From the NCBI GenBank assembly GCA_009780175.1, contig WRAO01000001.1, forward strand, positions 62,001 through 126,000: a stretch of DNA of 64,000 nt. The letters are read 5' to 3'. The notes beneath the pieces are model-generated. The model saw only the letters and a list, made by a program, of their open reading frames with translations, did no database searches and was not told the DNA's origin. Shown in pieces: positions 14,938 to 23,486 of this stretch; position 1 is the stretch's first letter, and every line of letters begins with the position of its first letter. The DNA comes from Oscillospiraceae bacterium (GTDB lineage Bacteria; Bacillota; Clostridia; Oscillospirales; Oscillospiraceae). The position numbers were made by a program, and so were the translations under genes.

Positions 14938-16449
14938 CTATTTCTGTTCGTCTGATTTAGATGCCTCGGTTTCGGCGTATGAGACGTATGGCTCGTTGTT
15001 CAGGTAGCCGTTTAGGAGTTTTTTAACGACACCGCTCAAGAGCACAACGGCGATGATGTTTGGCAAGACCATGAAGGCGTTTAAGGTGTCCGCGATTGCC
15101 CAAATGGCGGCAACACCGCCCACCGCGCCGAATACGCAAATCGGCAGCATGATGAATCTATAGAGCATGATTGGTTTCAGTCCGAAGAGATATTCGAAGC
15201 ACTTTTCTCCGTAATACGTCCAGCCGATGATGGTGGTAAACCCGAACGCGCCGATCATGAGCGCCATCATCCATCGACCGAATTCTCCGAAGAAGGAATT
15301 GCCAAACGCCGTAACAATCAACGCGGAACCGGTCAAAGCGGCGTCCGGCCCGGAATTGATCGCGGCGATGGGCACCGTTGTCAGAATAGCGAGGGCGACC
15401 AGCGTACACATAATATGGGTATCGAGGAACACCTCAAACGCCGCCCAGAATCCCTGTTTGGTGGGGTGGGTGGTCTTCGCGGCGGCATAGGCAATCGGTC
15501 CGGATCCGAGGCCGGCTTCGTTCGAGAAGATACCGCGCATGAGTCCAAACCGGATTGCGTACATGACCGCGGCACCGGCCGCGCCGCCTACAAATCCTTC
15601 ACCGGTGAACGCGCCCATGATGATGAGCCGAAACGCCTCCGGCACATTGCCAATGTTCGACAATATAATCATAAGGCAGGTTGTGATGGACAGCGCGGCG
15701 AGGAACGGGATAACCCGCTCCACAACAATCGCGATCCGCTTCAGTCCGCCGAGGACGACAAGGCCAATCAGAACGGCGGCCACAATGCCAATCCAGAGGC
15801 GGCTCCAGCCAAAGACGGAATACATCGCCGATGCCGCCGAGTTCGCCTGCACCATGTTCCCTATCCCAAATGAGGCCATGGTACCCGCTATGGCAAAGAA
15901 GATCGCCAGCGCTTTCGCTGACTTTTTCCATTTCCGGCCCAAACCCTTTTCGATATAAGCAAAGGGCCCGGAAAGGATCTCTCCCTTTTTGTTCTTCGAG
16001 CGGAAGTGCACCGCCAAGGTAACTTCGGCAAACTTGGTCGTAATCCCGAAGAAGGCCACAACCCACATCCAGAATACAGCGCCGGGGCCGCCGAAACCGA
16101 TCGCCGTAGCGGTACCTGCCAGCGTACCTACACCCATCGTGGCGCAAAAGGCTGTGTTGACCGCCTGCCAAGGCGTAATATCGCCCTCGCCTTTTGCCGA
16201 AACGCCGTATTTCTTCTTGTCTGGGCTGCGGAACAGGTCTATGATGGTTTCATCGACATAGCGGCCGAACTTAGTGATCTGCATGAAGTTGAGCCGGATG
16301 GAAAGTACTAATCCGACAAAGAGCAATAATCCCCAAGTGGCCGGTCCCCAGACATATGGCTGGATCATTCTGAAAAAGTTCTCTACTGCTGTTTGAAAGG
16401 TTTCCATTGCTGCTTGAAAGTTCTCTAAAAACGTACTTATGGCTTGCAC
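14938..16449 (-). CDS. Alanine/glycine:cation symporter (AGCS family)
   Basis: This 503-residue protein has about ten hydrophobic helices and the AGCS family hallmarks: GVGTLAGTATAIGFGGPGAVFWMW early on and GIFSNEAGLGSGPIAYAAAKT in the middle, where the conserved Asn-Glu-Ala-Gly loop is found. It would import alanine or glycine with sodium (or protons). Translation starts at GTG 16449 after AAGGGGG. No glycine riboswitch is visible in the leader. The gene is monocistronic, with a terminator downstream. Confidence 0.92.
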   Translation of the reverse strand: MQAISTFLENFQAAMETFQTAVENFFRMIQPYVWGPATWGLLLFVGLVLSIRLNFMQITKFGRYVDETIIDLFRSPDKKKYGVSAKGEGDITPWQAVNTAFCATMGVGTLAGTATAIGFGGPGAVFWMWVVAFFGITTKFAEVTLAVHFRSKNKKGEILSGPFAYIEKGLGRKWKKSAKALAIFFAIAGTMASFGIGNMVQANSAASAMYSVFGWSRLWIGIVAAVLIGLVVLGGLKRIAIVVERVIPFLAALSITTCLMIILSNIGNVPEAFRLIIMGAFTGEGFVGGAAGAAVMYAIRFGLMRGIFSNEAGLGSGPIAYAAAKTTHPTKQGFWAAFEVFLDTHIMCTLVALAILTTVPIAAINSGPDAALTGSALIVTAFGNSFFGEFGRWMMALMIGAFGFTTIIGWTYYGEKCFEYLFGLKPIMLYRFIMLPICVFGAVGGVAAIWAIADTLNAFMVLPNIIAVVLLSGVVKKLLNGYLNNEPYVSYAETEASKSDEQK

Positions 16450-16617
16450 CTATCTATTCCCCCTTATTTCTTACAATCCTTCTTTAGCATATATACCATC
16501 TTTTTGCGCGAAAATCTATAGTTTTTTCTAGTTTTTCGTTTTTTCCGGCCCAAGACTTATGATAGGCGAGGATTTTTTGTCTCATTATGGACCAAAGATT
16601 TCCCTATAGAGGAACTG

Positions 16618-17100
16618 TTACTCCCCCGGAATCGGAACCAAACGGACGGTTGATTGTACATCTTCCATCCGATAATCACTGTCCATATATTGCGACGTTA
16701 GCAAAAAATCCGCCGTCGCCCGGTTTGTGGCAATCGGGATGTCATATACCACGGCAATCCGGAGCAGGGCCTTGATATCCGGATCATGGCCCTGGTTTGC
16801 GAAAGGATCCCAGAAGAAAACCACCATATTGATATCTCCATCTACAATACGGGAGCCAATCTGCTGGTCTCCCCCCAAAGGGCCGCTCTGATAGGCTGTG
16901 ATCGGCAGCGAGGTCTGTTTTGCGATCAATCTGGCCGTAGTTCCCGTACCGCACAGGAAATGTCTTTGAAGCAATTCTTTGTTTTGCTTTGCCCAAGCAA
17001 CGATTTCATCTTTTTGGTTGTCATGGGCGATCAAAGCAATCGTCTTCTGTTTGCCGATATGTTTGCTCACCATAGAATACGTATATTTCATTTGCTCCAT
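16618..17100 (-). CDS. mgsA: Methylglyoxal synthase
   Basis: This 160-residue protein matches MgsA: TIALIAHDNQKDEIVAWA (His and Asp of the phosphate site), LCGTGTTARLI (the GTT phosphate loop) and SGPLGGDQQIGSRI with the catalytic Asp. It converts dihydroxyacetone phosphate to methylglyoxal plus phosphate, bypassing lower glycolysis when phosphate is short. The start could be M1 or M4 (MKYTYSM); the C-terminus VQSTVRLVPIPGE is slightly longer than in E. coli. Confidence 0.94.
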   Translation of the reverse strand: MEQMKYTYSMVSKHIGKQKTIALIAHDNQKDEIVAWAKQNKELLQRHFLCGTGTTARLIAKQTSLPITAYQSGPLGGDQQIGSRIVDGDINMVVFFWDPFANQGHDPDIKALLRIAVVYDIPIATNRATADFLLTSQYMDSDYRMEDVQSTVRLVPIPGE

Positions 17101-17149
17101 AGGTGGTGTTTCCTCTCCAAAATCAAATCAGGTAAAGTTCCAGTAAACT

Positions 17150-17737
17150 CTATAGGCGGATCGCCCGCTGAGCGCGGGTGCATATCTGTGCCAGCACTGC
17201 CTCATCCAGTTCGCCGATCGGCTTGACAGGGGCGGGGTTTGTGTCGTGGAGGGCGAGGCTTTTTTGGTAATAGGCGAGGTCGCGCCAGCGGTCTTGTTTG
17301 TAGATGGCTTCCCTGAGCCGTCCGGCTTCGGTGAAGGCGCGGGCGAGGTGGAAGAATTGGGTCTTCTCGTTGTGGACGGCGATGGAGTAGATGTTTACAA
17401 TCCCCATGGCTCTAAGGGCCTCTTCCAATGCCTCCAGAAGCGCGCGACTGATACCTTTGCCGCCGATCGTTGCGTAGGTGGAGATGAAGACGCTCCAATC
17501 GAAGCTCTGCTCCTCAAAGCGACGGAAGGCGTAAGCGTAGCCTACGATTTTGCCGTCTGCCACGCAGACGAGGAAGGGATAGGTCGCTCCGCTGGTGCGG
17601 ATGCGGGCTTCCATCTGCTCTACGGTCGGCGGGGTCGTGTCTAGGGCGGAGGTGGTGTTTTCCACGTATTCGGCGTAGACCGCGGCGACTCCTGCCGCGT
17701 CTTCTGGGCGGGCCAGTCTGATTTGAACAGTTGACAT
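17150..17737 (-). CDS. GNAT-family acetyltransferase, phosphinothricin-acetyltransferase-like
   Basis: This 195-residue GNAT protein starts IRLARPEDAAGVAAVYAEYV and has ENTTSALDTTPPTVEQMEAR, which resembles the Pat/Bar branch. The motif A loop is ISTYATIGGKGISRALLEAL, in which the usual R/Q-x-x-G-x-G is reduced to GGKGIS. An extra tail of about 25 residues follows the core fold. The natural substrate is unknown (many relatives act on methionine derivatives). It follows rqcH by two bases and is likely co-transcribed with it. Confidence 0.82.
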   Translation of the reverse strand: MSTVQIRLARPEDAAGVAAVYAEYVENTTSALDTTPPTVEQMEARIRTSGATYPFLVCVADGKIVGYAYAFRRFEEQSFDWSVFISTYATIGGKGISRALLEALEEALRAMGIVNIYSIAVHNEKTQFFHLARAFTEAGRLREAIYKQDRWRDLAYYQKSLALHDTNPAPVKPIGELDEAVLAQICTRAQRAIRL

Positions 17738-17739
17738 AA

Positions 17740-19281
17740 TTATTTCTCCTTCTTTAGACGCATCACATGCGCTTCATCTGGATTTGCATAGATCGTTTTA
17801 TAGCTTACATAATGTACAGCTCCCGGCTTGCCGCCGGAGGGCTTTTTTACGTGTTTGACTAGAGTGTAATCCACTGGGACACGGGTGCCGCGATTGCCTT
17901 GGGAGTACCACGCGGCGATGGTTGCGGCCTCTTCTAGGGTCGCATCGTCCGGCTCTTTGCCGCCGGTTGCGATGATGACGTGGGAACCGTGGATTTTCTG
18001 GGTGTGGAGCCAAGTGTCGTGCCGGTCGGCTTGTTTGAATGTTAAGCGGTCGTTTTGGAGATTGTTTTTGCCTGCGTAGATGGGGACTCCTGTGCTGGAG
18101 AGGAATTCTAGGGGTTTGGAGGGGATTGGTTTTTGTTTTTTTTCGCCGGTCTGTCTGCGGAGGAGGCCGACGCCGGTCAGTTCTTCTTTGATCTGGGCTA
18201 CGTCGCCCGAGGTTTCGGCTCTGTTTAGAGCCTCTAGGACACTGTTGAGATAGTCTAGCTCTTGTTCGGCTTTTTCGATTTGTTCTTTGAGGTGCCGTTC
18301 GGCTGTTTTGGCCTTGGTGTAGCGTTTGTAGCGGGCGGCGGCGTTTTGTTGGGGTGTTTTGAGTGGGTCTAGCGAGATGGTGATCTCTCCCCCATCCGGG
18401 TCGTAGAAATTGAGGGTGGTGAGGGTGGTTTTGCCTTTTTGTATGGTGTGGAGGTTGGCTGTGATGAGGTCACCCTCTTCCCTATAGCGCTCCCTGTTCT
18501 CGGCCTCCAGTTGTTCGCACCGCTGGGCTTCCAGTTTGCGGACGAGGCGGTCGCGGAGATTAATTACTGTTTTGAGAAGGGTTCCGGCCTGTTGACGGTG
18601 GCGCTCTTTGCGGTCTCTGGCCTCGTAGAAGTCGTCTAGGAGGGCGGAGAAGCTTTCGGTGCGGGTCAGGGTGAATTCTGCTCCGTCTCGGTGGATGGGC
18701 TTGTAGCTGAATTCTACGGGGCCGTCTGGGCTGGTGAGAAGATAGGGGACCCGCTCCCCTGCTTCTTCAGCCTCTGGGACGTTCGGATTGCCCTTGAATT
18801 CTGGTGGGTGGTAGCGGAGGCCTGGGAGAATGCGGCGTGTCCGGCTCATGTCTTCGTCTACACGGCGCAGGGCGTCTAGAATAATATCGTCTTGGTCGAG
18901 CAGGATGAGATTGCAGTTTTTGCCCAGCAGTTCGAGGAGGAGCGATTTTCGGCTGGGTTCGCCCAATTCGTTGTAGGTGTCGAACACGAGGCGGACGATG
19001 CGCTCCATGGGGGGCTGCTCGAGGGCGGCGAGTTTTGCGCTGGTGAGGTGTTTGCGGAGGAGCATGCAGAACATCGGTGGGTTCTGGGGGTTTTCGAAGA
19101 TCTGCTCTGTGAGGTGTAGCCGTGCGCTTCCCGATCCGGCGGCGAGGAGGAGCTTGCCGGCGCGGAAGGTGAGCAGGATTTTATCTTTCTGGGGTTGTTG
19201 GACTTTGTCTACCCTGCTCCCTACCAGCTCCGGGCGGAGTTCGGCAAGGAGAGCGGATAGATAGATGGCATCAAGAGGCAT
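17740..19281 (-). CDS. rqcH: RqcH (Rqc2/NEMF homologue) ribosome quality-control factor
   Basis: This 513-residue protein has the NFACT-N domain (MPLDAIYLSALLAELRPELV ... LHLTEQIFENPQNPPMFCML), central coiled-coil helices (about residues 265-360) and the C-terminal NFACT-R domain with DRHDTWLHTQKIHGSHVII. In B. subtilis RqcH binds stalled 50S subunits and recruits alanyl-tRNA to add C-terminal alanine tails that mark truncated chains for ClpXP. It is about 50 residues shorter than the B. subtilis protein. Its start overlaps the end of mini-RNase III by 11 bases. The older name is fibronectin-binding protein A. Confidence 0.93.
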   Translation of the reverse strand: MPLDAIYLSALLAELRPELVGSRVDKVQQPQKDKILLTFRAGKLLLAAGSGSARLHLTEQIFENPQNPPMFCMLLRKHLTSAKLAALEQPPMERIVRLVFDTYNELGEPSRKSLLLELLGKNCNLILLDQDDIILDALRRVDEDMSRTRRILPGLRYHPPEFKGNPNVPEAEEAGERVPYLLTSPDGPVEFSYKPIHRDGAEFTLTRTESFSALLDDFYEARDRKERHRQQAGTLLKTVINLRDRLVRKLEAQRCEQLEAENRERYREEGDLITANLHTIQKGKTTLTTLNFYDPDGGEITISLDPLKTPQQNAAARYKRYTKAKTAERHLKEQIEKAEQELDYLNSVLEALNRAETSGDVAQIKEELTGVGLLRRQTGEKKQKPIPSKPLEFLSSTGVPIYAGKNNLQNDRLTFKQADRHDTWLHTQKIHGSHVIIATGGKEPDDATLEEAATIAAWYSQGNRGTRVPVDYTLVKHVKKPSGGKPGAVHYVSYKTIYANPDEAHVMRLKKEK

Positions 19282-19690
19282 GCGGGGGACCTCCCTCCAT
19301 GATGAACTGGAAGAGTTCGTTGAGCCGCTCGATTTCGCCTTTGAGGTATAGGTAGCCGAATAGGGTTTCTAGACCTGTGGCGGCGTGATATTGTTCTAGG
19401 GTTGCGTTTTTGGGGACGCTGCCTACGCGAGTGTTGCGGCCTCGTTTGTAGGCGGACTGTTCGGATTCGGTGAGATGCGGTAGGAGCCGTTTTGCCGCCG
19501 CCGCTTGAGCGGGAGCAGAGACGTGTTTTACGGCCGATTTGTGGAGGCCGTGAGCCGTTGCCTTGCCGTTTTTGCAGAGCCAGACGCGCACCATAAGCTC
19601 ATATACCGCGTCGCCTATGTGGGCGAGGCCTAAATTGGAAATGGCCCCGATGTCACCGGCGGCCATCTCCATGTGGAAGTAATTAGTCAT
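19271..19690 (-). CDS. mrnC: Mini-ribonuclease III
   Basis: The start is ATG 19690, overlapping the ftsK/spoIIIE stop by eight bases (ATGACTAA); this gives 139 residues. It is an RNase III catalytic domain without a dsRNA-binding domain: LGLAHIGDAVYELMVRVWL carries the catalytic acidic pair, and TLEQYHAATGLETLFGYLYL the second metal-binding segment. MrnC trims the ends of 23S rRNA precursors. It is nested tightly between ftsK/spoIIIE and rqcH. Confidence 0.92.
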   Translation of the reverse strand: MTNYFHMEMAAGDIGAISNLGLAHIGDAVYELMVRVWLCKNGKATAHGLHKSAVKHVSAPAQAAAAKRLLPHLTESEQSAYKRGRNTRVGSVPKNATLEQYHAATGLETLFGYLYLKGEIERLNELFQFIMEGGPPHAS

Positions 19691-22382
19691 AAGATTGCTC
19701 CTCGTCCGACGCATCGTCCTCCGGGGCGGAGAAATCGTCTTTCGGGATATTGGCAAAGGCTGATTCTTGCACTTGGGGCATCTCCCCACTTGCCTGCATG
19801 GCTTGCCACTGGGCTCTGGTAATCAGCAGTTGGCGCGGTTTGGAGCCCATGTGGGGACCGACGATGCCGGCTTCTTCCAGTTGGTCCATAAGACGGCCAG
19901 CGCGAGAATAGCCGAGTTTGAGTTTGCGTTGGAGCACAGAGGTGGAGGCCTGTCCGAGGTCGAGGACCATATTGACTGCGTCTCCGAACATTTCGTCGTA
20001 ATCGTCGTCGAAGGAGCTTTCGTCTCTTTGGGCAGCTTCTTGCTGCTGCTTGGGATCGCTGGAGACGCGGTCTATGAAGGTGCCGATGCTGTCGTCGTAG
20101 TCGGGCGAGGTGTCTTGTTTGAGGAAATTGATGACCTCTTCGATTTCCTGCTCACTGACGAAGGCGCCTTGGATACGGACGGGTTTTTCGCCAATGGGTT
20201 TGTAGAGCATGTCCCCATTGCCGACGAGTTTTTCCGCGCCTTGCTCGTCCATGATGATACGGGAGTCTAGGCCGGAGGAGACGGACAGCGCGATACGTGA
20301 GGGGATGTTGGCCTTCATCAGGCCTGTGATTACGTTCGCGGAAGGGCGCTGGGTTGCGACGACCAAGTGGACGCCTGCGGCACGGCCCATTTGGGCAATG
20401 CGGCAGATGGATTCTTCCACTTCTTTCGCGGCGGTCATCATCAGGTCGGCCAATTCGTCGATGACGACGACGAGTTGGGGGAAGGGCTGCAGATCTTCCG
20501 AGGCGGCCGCAGTGCGGTTATAAGATTCGAGATCTTTGGCGCCGAGTTCGGAGAAGACTTTGTAGCGTTTGAGCATCTCTGTGACGGCCCATTGGAGTGC
20601 ACCGGCCGCCTTCTTCGGATCTGTAACTACGGGAATCAGGAGATGCGGAATGCCGTTGTATTTGCCGAACTCGACCATTTTGGGGTCAATCATGATGAGT
20701 TTGACTTCGTCCGGGCGAGCTCTGTAAAGGATGCTGAGGATCAGGCCGTTGACCGTGACGCTCTTACCGCTGCCTGTCGTACCCGCGATGAGCAGGTGGG
20801 GCAGTTTGGCGACGTTGCCGACGACGCAGTTGCCGCTGATGTCTTTTCCGAGCGCGAAGGTCAGTTTTCCGGGCGGGCCGGTGAAGTTGTCTGATTCGAT
20901 AATTTCGCGCAGATAGACGGTGCTCACGGTCTTGTTGGGCACTTCGATGCCGACGGTGGCGATTTTGTCTGGGATGGGCGCGATGCGCACACCGCTGGCA
21001 CCGAGGCTGAGGGCAAGGTCGTTCGCGAGGTTGGTCAGTTTGTTGAGTTTGACACCCGGCTCTAGCTCTAGCTCATAGCGCGTCACGGAGGGGCCGCGGG
21101 TGGCGTTTACGATATTGGCCTCGATCTCGAAGCTGTCTAGGGTGGCGGCGAGGCGTTCGGCGTTGAGTGCGATTTCGCTTGAAGCGTCGATAGAGCCGCC
21201 TTTTGCCTGGGCCAGCAGGGTTACAGGCGGGAAATTGTAGTCTACGGGGACGACTTCGGTCATGTTTTGTTCGATCGCCTCGGTAATTTCGGCTTTGGCT
21301 GCTGCCGCTTCGCCGGGGCGGATTTTTTCTGAGGCATTATCCGTCACAAGGGGCGGAGCTACGGGAGGGGCGACAGGCGCTGGTGCCGAGGTCGCTGCCA
21401 TTGGATTTGTTTTTGTTTGATAGGCCACGAAATTGGGGACACTGGGGGATTCTTCTACATAGGGAACCTGGCCTTCGCCGTCGACCGGGATGTCGATGCT
21501 GACGCGGCGGCGGAGAGGGGTTGGATTTGGGGTTGCTGCCTTTGTGAAGGGGGCTAGGCTGTCGTCATCCTCTTGCAGGAAGCTGTCTGGGGTGGCTACG
21601 CCGGGGCGCTGGAAGGGGATTGCCTTCTTCCCTTTCTTGCCTAACGACACCGCAAAGGCCTGCCGGGTCGCCTCGTCGTCCAAGGGGATGTCGATGGTGG
21701 CGGGGCGGGGACGTCTCTGGTCTAGATCTTCGAAAGGGTTGGGGGCATGGTTGATGACCGGCTCTTCTTCCCACTCAGGTCTTGGTTCGTAGGGGACGGA
21801 TTCGCGTTTGAACCAATCCGCTATGTCGGTGAAGCCTTTGTTGCAGGCTAGCATCACGCAGTATCCCGCTAGTAGGAGGAACATAATCGCGGCGCCGACG
21901 ATGCTGACCATGTTTTCCAAGGTGTTCGCTAAAAGGCCGCTCACTAGGCCGCCGCTTTCCAGGGCTCGTCCGCTGTTCCAGAAACTGCTCACTAGGCCGC
22001 CGGGCAGAAGCGGTTGGGCGAAGAAAAGGTGCCAGATCGCCCCGATCAAGACGGGCATTGCGGCGACAGCACTGATGCGCAACACCACAGGCCGTCCCCG
22101 ATGGAAGGCGAGGATGGCGGCACTGACGAAAAAGGCCGGGGGTACGGCGTAAAAACCCCAGCCGAGGAATCCTGTGAGGATGGTTCTGAGCCACTGGATC
22201 AACCATGCTTCGGTGTTGAAGAAGGCGAGGCAGGTGAAGATGCCAAAGAATAGACAGATAACAGCCCCGATCTCCCGGCGACGCGGGGAGGATCGTGCTG
22301 GTTCTGCTTTTCTAGTTGAAGAGGGCGACGGATCGGGATCTATGTTCTTTGATCGCCCTTGTTTTTTTCTGGGTGCTGCCAT
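19683..22382 (-). CDS. FtsK/SpoIIIE-family DNA translocase
   Basis: This 899-residue protein has a basic N-terminus, four transmembrane helices (residues about 38-190), a long Pro/acidic linker, the alpha/beta motor domain with Walker A AGTTGSGKSVTVNG near residue 533 and Walker B VVIDELADLMM, and a C-terminal winged-helix gamma domain (LQRKLKLGYSRAGRLMDQLEEAGIVG) that reads polar DNA sequences. It pumps chromosomal DNA through the septum during division and, in spore formers, into the forespore. Sequence alone does not separate the SpoIIIE role from the FtsK/SftA role. It heads a run with mrnC and rqcH. Confidence 0.94.
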   Translation of the reverse strand: MAAPRKKQGRSKNIDPDPSPSSTRKAEPARSSPRRREIGAVICLFFGIFTCLAFFNTEAWLIQWLRTILTGFLGWGFYAVPPAFFVSAAILAFHRGRPVVLRISAVAAMPVLIGAIWHLFFAQPLLPGGLVSSFWNSGRALESGGLVSGLLANTLENMVSIVGAAIMFLLLAGYCVMLACNKGFTDIADWFKRESVPYEPRPEWEEEPVINHAPNPFEDLDQRRPRPATIDIPLDDEATRQAFAVSLGKKGKKAIPFQRPGVATPDSFLQEDDDSLAPFTKAATPNPTPLRRRVSIDIPVDGEGQVPYVEESPSVPNFVAYQTKTNPMAATSAPAPVAPPVAPPLVTDNASEKIRPGEAAAAKAEITEAIEQNMTEVVPVDYNFPPVTLLAQAKGGSIDASSEIALNAERLAATLDSFEIEANIVNATRGPSVTRYELELEPGVKLNKLTNLANDLALSLGASGVRIAPIPDKIATVGIEVPNKTVSTVYLREIIESDNFTGPPGKLTFALGKDISGNCVVGNVAKLPHLLIAGTTGSGKSVTVNGLILSILYRARPDEVKLIMIDPKMVEFGKYNGIPHLLIPVVTDPKKAAGALQWAVTEMLKRYKVFSELGAKDLESYNRTAAASEDLQPFPQLVVVIDELADLMMTAAKEVEESICRIAQMGRAAGVHLVVATQRPSANVITGLMKANIPSRIALSVSSGLDSRIIMDEQGAEKLVGNGDMLYKPIGEKPVRIQGAFVSEQEIEEVINFLKQDTSPDYDDSIGTFIDRVSSDPKQQQEAAQRDESSFDDDYDEMFGDAVNMVLDLGQASTSVLQRKLKLGYSRAGRLMDQLEEAGIVGPHMGSKPRQLLITRAQWQAMQASGEMPQVQESAFANIPKDDFSAPEDDASDEEQSYD

Positions 22383-22436
22383 GTGTGTTTGTCACTCTCC
22401 AAAATTAGTCTGCCAAGCGGACACCTGCATCGCGCT

Positions 22437-23285
22437 TTACAGCGCCATGAACGCTTGCACAATCGAGGTTGCGATTGCAATGGTGCCGATGAACCAGCAG
22501 TAGTACGCGAATTTTCCGAAACTGCCCTTCTTGACCAGAATCCGCACGAGGTGGATGGCGAAGTATCCCGTGACACCGGCGAAAATCGTACCGACGATGT
22601 ACATGGGCATGAGGGACCAGTCTATGTAGCGCAGTTCGACGAAAAAGGTCACAAGATAGGCGCCTAAGATGGCGGGGATACTCAGGAGAAAGGAGAAGCG
22701 CACCGCAAAGGCGCGGTCGAGGCCGCCCATGATACCGGCGGTGATGGTGAACCCGGATCGGCTGAGGCCGGGCATGATTGCGATGACTTGGATCAGACCG
22801 ATCATGGCGGCACTGCCCAGGGTCATGTTTCGCTCGGTCTTGCGACCTTGGGCTAGTCTGTCAGAGAAATAGAGGACGCCGCCAGTGATGAGGAGCATAA
22901 GGCCGATGAACCACATTCTGTTACCGAGCGCACGGATGGTGGACAGGAATGGAATCGCAAGCGCGAGCGGCAGGGTGGCGATGATTAACATCATCGCGAG
23001 GCGGGCTTTGGAGGGGGACACGGGGTTGGGGTCTTCTTCCCTGCTGCCTCTGCCGGTGAAGAGGGATATGGTCGCCCGGATCATATCTGTAATGTCTCTC
23101 CAGTAGACGACAAAAACAGCGACTAAAGTACCCATGTGGAGCATCGTATCGAAGAATAGATGCCGGTCATGGTGGTCTTCTAAACCAAAGCTCTGAAGCA
23201 GGGCCAAATGTCCGGAACTGGAGACGGGTAAAAACTCCGTCACGCCTTGGACAATTCCCAAAAAGATCGCCATAAACCAAGTCAT
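22437..23285 (-). CDS. uppP: Undecaprenyl-diphosphate phosphatase
   Basis: The start is ATG 23285, with AGAGGTG 8 bases before it; this gives 282 residues. The BacA/UppP signature IVQGVTEFLPVSSSGHLAL (Glu and the SSSGH loop) lies at residues 8-26, and the second motif GLSRSGFTITAGIMGGLDR is near residue 165. Eight or so membrane helices follow the family pattern. It recycles the lipid carrier for peptidoglycan and wall polymers by removing a phosphate on the outer face of the membrane. It is divergent from the SpoVB-like gene. Confidence 0.95.
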   Translation of the reverse strand: MTWFMAIFLGIVQGVTEFLPVSSSGHLALLQSFGLEDHHDRHLFFDTMLHMGTLVAVFVVYWRDITDMIRATISLFTGRGSREEDPNPVSPSKARLAMMLIIATLPLALAIPFLSTIRALGNRMWFIGLMLLITGGVLYFSDRLAQGRKTERNMTLGSAAMIGLIQVIAIMPGLSRSGFTITAGIMGGLDRAFAVRFSFLLSIPAILGAYLVTFFVELRYIDWSLMPMYIVGTIFAGVTGYFAIHLVRILVKKGSFGKFAYYCWFIGTIAIATSIVQAFMAL

Positions 23286-23402
23286 GAGTGCGCACCTCTT
23301 TCTCGCATACAAGCTATCTTACAATATTAACATAATGTGTGGAAAATAACAATGCTAACCAATTTATTGCGGATTTAAATTTTTTGAGCGGCAGATGAAG
23401 CG

Positions 23403-23427
23403 ACGGGCGATCGGAATAATCGCCCGT
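23403..23427. other. Perfect 9-base hairpin in the leader of the flippase gene
   Basis: ACGGGCGAT (23403-23411) and ATCGCCCGT (23419-23427) form a perfect stem with a 7-base loop, in the 200-base gap between uppP and the SpoVB-like gene. It could be an upstream terminator or leader hairpin; no flanking T-run favours a terminator. Confidence 0.4.
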
Positions 23428-23486
23428 ATAAAAGGGACGGTTGTACATGGCTGAACAACCCCTTGCATATAGTGCGAGGAGGGGGA

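Noticed and set aside
16450-16617. Glycine riboswitch before the AGCS symporter
   Set aside because: These symporters are often controlled by one, but the leader lacks the paired aptamer core and is only about 50-100 AT-rich bases.
23461-23486. SigE promoter before the SpoVB-like gene
   Set aside because: CATATAGT resembles a SigE -10 but lies only about 8 bases before the ribosome site and has no -35.
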